Source of the DNA: UBA4951 sp963652335
Lineage (GTDB): Bacteria > Bacillota_I > Bacilli_A > RFN20 > CAG-826
NCBI GenBank assembly: GCA_963652335.1
Contig: CAVJSS010000004.1
Location: 1-63,153 of the forward strand
Length of the DNA stretch: 63,153 bases
Direction of reading: 5' to 3'
In this document: positions 1 to 7,105 of the stretch, one piece after another
Numbering within the stretch: the stretch's first letter is position 1
How the letters are laid out: every line of letters begins with the position of its first letter
Notes under the pieces: model-generated
Databases searched by the model: none
Told to the model about the DNA's origin: nothing
What the model saw: the letters and a program-made list of their open reading frames with translations, nothing else
Program-made: the position numbers and the translations under genes

Positions 1-184
1 ATAATTTAGATAACTTTTCTGAAGTTGTATATTCCATATTTTATCACCTAGTTTAGTTATATGCGAAAAGCGGAACTTTGTCAAAAGTCTATAGGCATCT
101 GATAGCGTTTGTCTTTTGTAGGTAAAAACAAAAAAATGAGAAGCCTTACAATGTTATTCGTCCAAAAAGCAAAGGAGACTTCCC

Positions 185-670
185 ATGAACATCATACCGT
201 CTAAACAAGAGACTTTTGACGCCTTTCTGCTGAATGCCTCCGAAATCCACAAAGAAGCCATAGAGGAATTCCTGAGAAAGCAGGACGAATCCATATATCG
301 CTCCGTCGATCGCGAGCAATTCGTCTTGGTCCGCATGGACGAAAGGACGATCCTTTCTAGCTACGGGGCCATCCGATTCAAACGCCGTTATTGTTACGAC
401 GCCTATTCCGGGGAATGCCGCCATCTCCTGGACAATCTCTTCCAGATCCCGAAATCGCAGAGGATGACCAACGAATTGGTGCCGAAAATATTGGATCTCG
501 CCTCCGTCATGACGTACAAGGAGGTGGGCGAGCATCTCTCGGACGAATTCACGCTGTCCAAATCCACGGTTTGGAAAACGATGCATGAAACTCTCCTGGA
601 GCCCATTTCCGAAGGGAGATCACGCCGATGGAAGAAACCCTACGCTACGATATGGATGCCAGGTAAATGA
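185..670 (+). pseudogene. Truncated ISLre2-like transposase
   Basis: A 161-residue N-terminal piece that resembles UPF0236/ISLre2 transposases: a region around residues 55-90 with the RRYCYD...GECRHLLDNL pattern is followed by a helical segment (ILDLASVMTYKEVGEHLS, then SKSTVWKTMHETL) like the family's DNA-binding part. The family is usually about 450 residues, so the catalytic two thirds are missing. A good ribosome binding site (AAAGGAG at 171-177) precedes the ATG, so the 5' end is intact and the break is at the 3' side. Base composition is richer in GC than nearby noncoding DNA, as expected for a transferred element. The family call rests on pattern memory and is moderate. Confidence 0.6.
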
Positions 671-780
671 AATGCGAGACGGCTGAAATGTTTAACCGAA
701 TCAAATATGAAGGCCTATGCTAAGCGTCGCTAAACCGCAAGACTTGCCTCCAAAATAAGGACTGAGCCGGCTGTCAAACC

Positions 781-948
781 GCCCATTTCCAAAAACATCG
801 ATAAATTCAGCACTTCTACATAATTACGTGCGATGGTGTTCCTCGTCAAAGCCGCCAATCTATCCTATTATGGTTGCTTTTTCTGATTTCCAGTCAATTA
901 GCCAAGAACCACCAAAAACAAAAAAACGCCGATACAATCGAATAAAGA
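781..948. repeat. Interspersed repeat, copy A (partial)
   Basis: First of three related noncoding copies (see 1391-1632 and 6590-6832). Shared blocks include the ATAAATTCAGCACTTC region, one ACGTGCGA unit, TCAAAGCC, TATCCTATTAT, GCCAATTAGCCAAGAA-like text and CGATACAATCGAATAAA. This copy has only one of the 21-bp ACGTGCGACAGTGC-type units and stops before the terminator hairpin seen in the other two. Confidence 0.75.
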
Positions 949-1033
949 GGTGATAATCTAATTAGAGCCATACGAGATAATTACACATCCAATAGAAAGA
1001 ACGGGATTTAGAAAGCATCTGAAGATTCTTAAT

Positions 1034-1132
1034 TAATACTTTCCCAGCCAATACGGCGAGAGATGGCATATGGTGATCGAAAACCGGCAAAAACTCTAAT
1101 TCTATATAGTCCTATTGGCTGGGAAAGTATTA
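1034..1132. repeat. 99-bp inverted-repeat element
   Basis: Perfect 20-bp inverted arms at 1034-1053 (TAATACTTTCCCAGCCAATA) and 1113-1132 enclose 59 bp. No coding sequence is visible inside. The arms are long enough to be the ends of a miniature transposable element or a collapsed insertion sequence; a strong RNA hairpin is the alternative. Confidence 0.6.
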
Positions 1133-1390
1133 TTAAATTCTAAAGAAAAAGAATTAATCAAAATGCTTAAGATTTAAGTTGTATAGTTAATTGAAATTGG
1201 GAAAGTTTTATTTAACAGTAACCTGAAAGTAGACACACCCATAAGATTCATACGCTGTGGCTTAATCTTGCGGAACTCGCCAAATACCCCATGTGGTGCA
1301 AGTAAAACACAATGCTTATTGCCCTTCGTAAAAATCAAGGCTTTTTGACACATTAGTTATCGTTGATGAAACGCTACTCCTCCGCGCCTA

Positions 1391-1632
1391 CCCAAAGCCA
1401 TCGATAGATTCAACGCTTCTGCTTAATATCGTGCGACACTGCTTGAATTACGTGCTATAGTCGCCGATTTGCGTGTGATAGTGCTCCCTATCAAAGCCAA
1501 TTTATCCTATTGTAAGTGTATTTTCCCTATTTCTAGCCAATTAGCCAAGAACAGCACAAAGCAAAAAACACCGATATAATCGAATAAAAAAGGACTGACA
1601 GTTATAACATCAATCCAATTCTAATAATGTGA
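1391..1632. repeat. Interspersed repeat, copy B
   Basis: Second copy of the repeat. It contains three 21-bp units (about 1426-1490) with the core ACGTGCGACAGTGC, then the TATCCTATT, GCCAATTAGCCAAGAA and CGATATAATCGAATAAA blocks, and ends with a terminator-like hairpin (GGACTGAC...ATCAATCC, 1592-1616). Similarity to copy C stops at AATGTG, exactly where the tRNA-Cys 3' end begins in copy C. There is no tRNA here. Confidence 0.8.
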
Positions 1633-1712
1633 CCTTTTGTAACTATTTTAATCCAACCGAACACATTGAAGTGAAAGCCGAACAGCCACTAAAAACGATG
1701 AATCTTAATGAA

Positions 1713-3044
1713 TTAAAACGCTTCCCAATAACCATTCTTATTTGAGCCAACGCGCATAATCAATTTATTATCCATCAATTTTTTTACCGCTCTTTGAACA
1801 GTCATTTCTGATTTATCGATCATTTTGGCAATCTTATTTTTATTAATAAACTTATGATTTTTTATAATATTAAACACTAATGTTTCGGTCTCATTTAAAT
1901 TTATTGAAACATTTATCGGTTCATTTATCGATACATTTTGTTTCCTTAAAAATTCAAAAACAAAACCAAATTCATTGTTGTGATACAAATATTTGATATT
2001 CTCTTTATCACATAACTTGAATACTCTGCCAAACCCTGTTCCAAAAGATTCAATTGTTTTGTTTAAATATAAAATCATATTGATTAAAGGATTTCTCGCT
2101 ATAGGACCGTTATTTCCATTAGCGAAGTCCAAAGGAGACTTTCCTTTTACTAAAAATCCAGGATTATAAATATGTATTCTAGTCGGAGTTATATATATTT
2201 CATTAAATGAACTATTGTTAACCTTCATATGAGCAAAACTATTAACAACAATTTCTCTAATGGCTTCAACTGGTATTTCTGGTGTTTCAACTCTCTTTAA
2301 ACCAACAATTTCAGCACCCCAATTAATATTCTTGATAATATATTTATAAGCGTATTCAATGCATTCAAATATATTTCCCTTGAATATTGTGTTATCAATA
2401 AAAGAAATCCTTTCATTCGTCGGGAAGATAGCGAGCTTTAAAGTTAAAGGTTTTAATGATGAAAACAAATAAAAACCGGCATTATTCAATTTGCTATTTT
2501 TCATTAAACCAAGTTTTGTTAATGCGTCATTAACATCTTTATATAAGAAAGAAATTCTGCCTATTTCGTTACCTTTATTTATATAAGCGATTAAAAGGTC
2601 TTCATCAACGACTTCTTCACCATATTCCGTGATTTCATTTTCCCATTTCGAATAATCAACATTCTTATTAATGAAAAAATCTTCCAATTGATTGTTCGTC
2701 ATTTGTAAATCTTCATCATCTGATCTTAGATAATATCTCCCATATGCGGCATATGGTTTATCTTCGCCATATGCCTCAACTTTAATAATGGTTTTATTAT
2801 CCGCCTCGACAATGCTAATTGAAGGAGAAATAATCGGCCTTATATAGTTCTTAATTTCCCTTGATATATCTGAGGTCGTGTCTTTGCCTATTAGCTGCCC
2901 AAAAATAGAACCATCATTTTTAACGCCAAAATAAACTACACCGTGCCCGTGTTTATTAAGCATTGACGCTAAAGAAATAACACCTTCTTTTAACTCAGCT
3001 GTAGTTTTTTTAAATTCTAACTGTTCATTTTCTCTGTTATCCAT
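1713..3044 (-). CDS. AlbA_2 / HATPase regulator with intragenic operator repeats
   Basis: 443-residue protein of the COG2865 type. Residues about 5-115 look like the AlbA_2 (Schlafen-type) domain (LEFKKT at the start, VYFGVKNDG, then YYLRSDDE). Residues about 225-330 look like a GHKL ATPase fold (PVEAIREIVVNSFAH, then IYNPGF). Residues 387-443 form a winged helix (KNKIAKMIDKSEMTVQRAVKKL). Between the last two, residues 369-386 are a tetrapeptide repeat (NVSI NEPI NVSI). This repeat is encoded by 12-bp units matching the five units in the gene's own promoter at 3072-3131. The start is supported by GGAGA seven bases upstream. Family members are treated as transcriptional regulators; autoregulation is my inference. 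An IS256-type element lies just upstream. Confidence 0.8.
   Translation of the reverse strand: MDNRENEQLEFKKTTAELKEGVISLASMLNKHGHGVVYFGVKNDGSIFGQLIGKDTTSDISREIKNYIRPIISPSISIVEADNKTIIKVEAYGEDKPYAAYGRYYLRSDDEDLQMTNNQLEDFFINKNVDYSKWENEITEYGEEVVDEDLLIAYINKGNEIGRISFLYKDVNDALTKLGLMKNSKLNNAGFYLFSSLKPLTLKLAIFPTNERISFIDNTIFKGNIFECIEYAYKYIIKNINWGAEIVGLKRVETPEIPVEAIREIVVNSFAHMKVNNSSFNEIYITPTRIHIYNPGFLVKGKSPLDFANGNNGPIARNPLINMILYLNKTIESFGTGFGRVFKLCDKENIKYLYHNNEFGFVFEFLRKQNVSINEPINVSINLNETETLVFNIIKNHKFINKNKIAKMIDKSEMTVQRAVKKLMDNKLIMRVGSNKNGYWEAF
1892..1945. repeat. Intragenic echo of the promoter repeat (12-bp units)
   Basis: Inside the coding region, units begin at 1910 (CATTTATCGGTT), 1922 (CATTTATCGATA) and 1934 (CATTTTGTTTCC), exactly 12 bp apart. 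A weaker CATTTAAATTTA unit begins at 1892. They match the promoter array at 3072-3131 and keep the reading frame, encoding the tetrapeptide linker before the winged helix. Confidence 0.85.
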
Positions 3045-3071
3045 AAAGCATCTCCAACATTGATATCAGCA

Positions 3072-3131
3072 CATTTATCGTAGCATTTATCAATACATTT
3101 ATCAATACATTTATCGATACATCGGTCAATT
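3072..3131. promoter_or_regulatory. Tandem 5 x 12-bp operator array
   Basis: Five consecutive units start at 3072, 3084, 3096, 3108 and 3120, with consensus CATTTATCAATA; the fifth is degenerate. The array lies 28-87 bp upstream of the AlbA_2/HATPase start codon and overlaps the only plausible promoter elements there, for example a TTGATA/TACGAT pair on the minus strand. A 12-bp period puts successive units at slightly more than one helical turn. It is most likely the binding site of the gene's own product. Confidence 0.75.
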
Positions 3132-3316
3132 TATAAAAATATATTTGGCCATATTTAAGTCAATTAAGATAAAAACGCTCGGTTATGGCGGAATAAACCT
3201 AGTTATTATAAAGCTCCTGCATTTACATCTGATGGCCACCGGCGGGACTTACAATAAGCTTGTGTTTTTGATCCCAATTTGCCTATAGAGGGCAAAATTG
3301 AGGAAGGAGAGCAAAA

Positions 3317-4606
3317 GAAAACCATAATTCTCTATAATTGAATTGCTACGAATAAAAAGGAGAACTATGGCATGTCTATTTTATCATTAATCGAGGGAAA
3401 GAAACCCGAAGAATTAGGAACCATCGTGAAAGATAGCCTCGATGAGTTCGTCAAGGACAAGATCGAAGAGGCCATCAACGATTTGCTCGAAGGCGAGATC
3501 GAGGATTTCCTGACCGACGCGCTGAGGGACGAGACATCCGACATACGCAACGGATATTACAAGCGCCACCTGAAGACGAAATACGGGCGAATAGAGATAA
3601 GCGTCCCAAGGGATAGGCTCAACAGGTTCGAGACGAAGATCATCCAGCCGTACAAGCAAACCGCCGCTGACCTCGAATACGTGATCCAATCGCTTTATCT
3701 GAGGGGGCTCTCCCAGAACGAAATCGTCAAATACCTCGATGAAACGATGGGGGTAGACCTATCAAGGGAATCAATCGGCAAGACTGTGAGGAAGATATTG
3801 TCTTCGGCGCTTGAATTCAAGAAAAGGCGGCTTCCCGAATGCGTGGCGATCTTCCTGGATGGGACGCACGTCCCCCTCAAAAGGAAATACGCGCGATGCG
3901 GCGATTCCGTCACCGGCGAATGCGTCGAGGTGGTCATGGGGATCACGGACCAAGGGGTCAAGGAGATACTCGATTTCGTGACGGTCTCGAATGAGGGCTC
4001 GCACTCATGGAAGGAATTCCTGTCATCCCTGAAAGAGAGGGGCATCGGAGACCCAAAGATATTCATAACTGATGGCCTCATGGGGATGCCAGAGGCGATC
4101 AAGGATGTCTTCCCCCATGCAAAGCACCAAAGATGCCTAGTGCACATCCAAAGGAACATATCCCAGAACGTCAGGGTCAAGGACAGGGCTGAGATATGCG
4201 GCGATTTCAAGGAAATCTACAGCAGAGAGACCAAGGAAGAGACGCTGGAGGAGTTCGAGAGGTTCATCGAGAAATGGGAGGTCACATACCCGCGCCTCAT
4301 GAAGAGAATAGCCTCGACGGCCGGCCTATTCACCTATCTTGACTTCCCAATATGCATGTGGAAGGCGATAAGGACCACCAACTACATCGAGTCGTTCAAC
4401 GCGGACCTGCAGAGATACTCGAACCACAGGATACTCTTCAACAGCGAGTCGAATGAGATAATCGTGCTTACGGCGTGCATCATAGATTACAACAACGCGG
4501 CGAAGAAGAAAAAGGAGAAATACATAGCGGAGCTTACGGAAGAGGAAAGATATCAACTAGGCTTTGAGATATTGGCCTAAGGAAAGATGGAAAAATTATG
4601 GTTTTC
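3317..4606 (+). mobile_element. IS256-family insertion sequence
   Basis: The transposase gene is bracketed by a 13-bp inverted repeat, GAAAACCATAATT at 3317-3329 and its complement at 4594-4606, giving an element of about 1.29 kb, normal for the family. The true termini may extend a few bases outward. I could not define a target duplication: only AAAA is shared on both sides. Confidence 0.7.
3372..4580 (+). CDS. IS256/Mutator-family transposase, full length
   Basis: 402 residues, the usual length. The DDE catalytic residues are visible in context: Asp in AIFLDGTHVPLKR (about 165), Asp in FITDGLMGMPEAI (about 235) and Glu in NYIESFNADLQRY (about 345). The C(x)2H signature region HAKHQRCLVHIQRN is present. 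The start has AAAGGAG at 3356-3362, nine bases before the ATG. Codon use is clearly more GC-rich than in neighbouring genes (many GCG, CTC, ATC and AGG codons), consistent with recent arrival. It catalyses cut/copy-type transposition of its own element and appears intact. Confidence 0.95.
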   Translation: MSILSLIEGKKPEELGTIVKDSLDEFVKDKIEEAINDLLEGEIEDFLTDALRDETSDIRNGYYKRHLKTKYGRIEISVPRDRLNRFETKIIQPYKQTAADLEYVIQSLYLRGLSQNEIVKYLDETMGVDLSRESIGKTVRKILSSALEFKKRRLPECVAIFLDGTHVPLKRKYARCGDSVTGECVEVVMGITDQGVKEILDFVTVSNEGSHSWKEFLSSLKERGIGDPKIFITDGLMGMPEAIKDVFPHAKHQRCLVHIQRNISQNVRVKDRAEICGDFKEIYSRETKEETLEEFERFIEKWEVTYPRLMKRIASTAGLFTYLDFPICMWKAIRTTNYIESFNADLQRYSNHRILFNSESNEIIVLTACIIDYNNAAKKKKEKYIAELTEEERYQLGFEILA

Positions 4607-4645
4607 AAAAGTAAAACACATAATTTCTTGCAAGTCTCAAATAAA

Positions 4646-4670
4646 AGGCACAGGTTTTTGGTCTGTGCCT
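4646..4670. terminator. Hairpin downstream of IS256 element
   Basis: AGGCACAG...CTGTGCCT, an 8-bp perfect stem with a 9-nt loop. A T-rich tract follows only weakly, so it may act as a bidirectional stop between the transposase and the convergent secreted-protein gene. Confidence 0.5.
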
Positions 4671-4855
4671 AATATCCTTACAATAATGTGATGATTTAAA
4701 AGGATTTTTCGATTGCCTTTTATTCCCCTTTAGTAGAGCGTCGCCTTTTCTATTCGATTGACTCTGTGTTATTTATTGTTGTGTTTAGCGCATTTCAATC
4801 TTGAATCACGTGGATTATTCGATATTGAAATAGCGATATGAAACTCAGATAACGA

Positions 4856-6262
4856 TCAGTCTTTCAACTGATAAACCTCGACGCCTTCTTTTTCGCTCGT
4901 CACGCTAAAGGCATCTTCGGAACTGTAATATTTGGCTTTGAAATCCTGGACGATTTCTTTACCTGTTGGGACTTTCACAGAGTCATCTCCGACCTTCCCT
5001 TCCGTCAGGCCTTCTTTTTCCACCATGTTGAATGTGACGCCTTCTTTGACCGTTGTGTGTCCGTTTCTACCGATGATGCCGACGCCGCCAGTGACGTTGA
5101 ATATACCGTCATTGACAAGGAGGGTCCCAGTATTCGCGAAGCAAACTCCCACGGCGATATAACCTTCCGCTTCGATCGATGCGTTAAACGTGCCACCGTT
5201 GATAATTATCGTATTGTTGCTGAAGCCGGGGCTTGAACCATTGGTTCCCACGACCATATTGTCTGTTGCCGAATACGTCCCGCTATTGATGGTGAGTTTT
5301 GAATCGCCAGCTACCAAGATACATGTCTCTTTGGACGAAGCGGTCACATTTTCCAATGTCAAGTTTCCAATATCTTCGGATGAGAAGCAGAGGCCGTAAG
5401 CGTTCACTGTTCCATTTTTAACGTTCAGAACGCCACCAGATTTTGATACTATTGCTCCATAACAACTCGAGGCATCGATTTTATGCCCATTCAAATCCAA
5501 AACGTTGTCACCCTTGGTGAAGCTAACGGGCGTACTGATCTTTAGGTCATTAGAAAGAACAAATTTGTTTTTGCCTGTTTTCGTGGTGCAATCTTTCAAT
5601 TCGGTCGCATTGGAAACATAATAGACATCTTCCGTTTCGGCGTTTCCTTGAACCGCTTCGACGGTAAATGTCAATGTACAGGATTTATCTTGGCAATCAT
5701 TATCAGCGGTCGTTGGTAGGGAAACCTTGCATCCTTCTATGCCGGCGATCGATGCACCGCCTTCGACATAGGCGAGCGTTTTCCAAATAACGCTACCGTT
5801 GACGGAATAACCAGGGAATTCGACGCTAAGCTGTTTCAATAACTCGCTGTCGCCTTCCGATGTGACTTTGACGCAATATTTGATATCAACGTTGCTGTTG
5901 TTTGCGATAGTGATGTCGAAATTGACATAATCACCCGGAGTCATCTTGTCCAATTTCAACTCTTGTCCAATAAGTTTGGCTGTTCCACCATTGCCGAAAA
6001 TATATTCGTCTTCTTTGTCTTCGACTTTAGTAGCTAATTCAGCATCATCTTTTATTGAACCATCTAAGGATATCAGCATTGGGGTATGCGCCTCGAAATT
6101 GCTTATTGAAGCACTGACGTTAACCTTGCCGGACGTGATGGCGATGTTGGCCTTGCTTTCGCTCGTGAACAACGCATAGGTCGAGCCCGCGATAAGGGAG
6201 CCGGCGATAGCGATTGCCGCAAGCGAAGACAGGATAATCCCGCCTTTTTGCTTTCTATTCAT
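4856..6262 (-). CDS. SipW-type secreted beta-helix protein
   Basis: About 468 residues. The N-terminus (RKQKGGIILSSLAAIAIAG..., then STYALFTSES) is a camelysin/TasA-like signal peptide of the kind processed by the archaeal-type peptidase SipW. Next comes a TasA-like beta domain with a DKMTPGDYVNF-type motif. Residues about 250-410 are parallel beta-helix repeats (DLNGHKID, LNVKNGTVNAYG, LTINSGTYSA). I start at the second Met (6262) because the AAAGG box overlaps the first ATG at 6274. Role: extracellular fibre or surface matrix protein (inference). No sipW gene lies in this window. Its leader is unusual: a long-range stem at 6294-6372 and a T17 tract (minus strand) at 6389-6405. Confidence 0.75.
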   Translation of the reverse strand: MNRKQKGGIILSSLAAIAIAGSLIAGSTYALFTSESKANIAITSGKVNVSASISNFEAHTPMLISLDGSIKDDAELATKVEDKEDEYIFGNGGTAKLIGQELKLDKMTPGDYVNFDITIANNSNVDIKYCVKVTSEGDSELLKQLSVEFPGYSVNGSVIWKTLAYVEGGASIAGIEGCKVSLPTTADNDCQDKSCTLTFTVEAVQGNAETEDVYYVSNATELKDCTTKTGKNKFVLSNDLKISTPVSFTKGDNVLDLNGHKIDASSCYGAIVSKSGGVLNVKNGTVNAYGLCFSSEDIGNLTLENVTASSKETCILVAGDSKLTINSGTYSATDNMVVGTNGSSPGFSNNTIIINGGTFNASIEAEGYIAVGVCFANTGTLLVNDGIFNVTGGVGIIGRNGHTTVKEGVTFNMVEKEGLTEGKVGDDSVKVPTGKEIVQDFKAKYYSSEDAFSVTSEKEGVEVYQLKD

Positions 6263-6293
6263 ATTGTCGTTCATCCTTTCTCTATATGAATGC

Positions 6294-6372
6294 CGAAGAA
6301 ATACGAAACCGGTATAACGGCCGTCGCCAAATCGGGAAAGCTGACGTCAGCCAACATGGATTCGTTTCTTCG
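6294..6372 (-). promoter_or_regulatory. Structured 5' leader candidate
   Basis: On the minus strand, CGAAGAAACGAA (6361-6372) can pair with TTCGTATTTCTTCG (6294-6307) to give 12 bp with a 2-nt bulge. This closes a roughly 50-nt interior that holds the perfect palindrome GCTGACGTCAGC (6340-6351). It sits between the T17 tract and the start codon. It matches no riboswitch consensus that I recognise. Confidence 0.4.
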
Positions 6373-6388
6373 ACCTACATCCTAAAAT

Positions 6389-6405
6389 AAAAAAAAAAAA
6401 AAAAA
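6389..6405. repeat. Homopolymer of 17 A (T17 on coding strand)
   Basis: Uninterrupted A17, about 125 bp upstream of the secreted protein's start. Tracts of this length mutate readily by slippage and can alter promoter spacing or act as an UP-like element. Confidence 0.9.
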
Positions 6406-6589
6406 CAAGCGGCATTTGAGCAGTAACCTATTTCTACGTTCAATGTAGTCGGAGAAAATGCTGATTATATGAGTAATTTTAAAGATGTATGTTTAGCCAA
6501 TCAGCGATATCAAAATTTCAATGATTCATTATCTCCGACAAAACCATCGCCATCAACAGCAACTCTGCTTCTCCACTAGTCCCTCCAAA

Positions 6590-6832
6590 AAGCCCTTGAT
6601 GAATTCAGCACTTTCACTTAAATATGTGCGACATTGCTTGAATTACATGCTATAGCGGCCGATTTACGTGCGACAGTGCCTCACGCCAAAACCGATTTAT
6701 CCTATCATGAATGTATTTTCTTGTTTCAAAGCCAATCGGCCCAGAATCGCCAAAAAGAAAAGCCTCGATATAATCAAATAAATAAAAAAAAGGACTGACG
6801 CCAGAGGTATCAATCCAATTAAAGCAATGTGG
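6590..6832. repeat. Interspersed repeat, copy C (abuts tRNA-Cys)
   Basis: Third copy of the repeat. It has three 21-bp units (about 6622-6685; cores TGTGCGACATTGC, CATGCTATAGCGG, CGTGCGACAGTGC) and all downstream blocks of copy B. It includes the tRNA-Cys terminator and ends at the 3' end of tRNA-Cys. Confidence 0.8.
6789..6818 (-). terminator. Terminator of tRNA-Cys
   Basis: On the minus strand, GGATTGA...TCAGTCC forms a 7-bp stem (one G-U pair) followed by nine T. It lies directly downstream of the tRNA and inside repeat copy C. Confidence 0.75.
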
Positions 6833-6904
6833 AGCATCCGGGCGGAATTGAACCGCCGAATTACTGAGTTGCAGTCAGTTGCCTTACCGCTTGGCTACGG
6901 ATGC
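6830..6904 (-). tRNA. tRNA-Cys (GCA)
   Basis: 75 nt including encoded CCA. Acceptor GCATCCG/CGGATGC, anticodon loop CTGCAAC with a paired ACTGA/TCAGT stem, T arm GGCGG-TTCAATT-CCGCC, discriminator T. Confidence 0.95.
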
Positions 6905-7041
6905 AGCGCCAATAAATATAACATCACTTGAAGATTACTTCAACACGCATAGTTAGGAGAAAGCGAAGAGATGGAGTGACAATGATTCATAAAAACTTCA
7001 GGCTTGATTAGAAGAGCCGAAACAAGGGCTGAAGTTTCAAA

Positions 7042-7070
7042 AGAGAGGCGGCTTTTAAGGCGGCCTCTCT
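7042..7070 (-). terminator. Terminator of repeat lipoprotein gene
   Basis: AGAGAGGC...GCCTCTCT stem followed on the minus strand by TTTT, 36 bp after the stop codon of the gene ending at 7106. Confidence 0.75.
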
Positions 7071-7105
7071 AATTGACTATTTCTTAACAATCTGACGATT
7101 TTGGG

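Noticed and set aside
3072..3131. CRISPR-like array
   Set aside because: Units are contiguous 12-mers without spacers; no cas genes are present.
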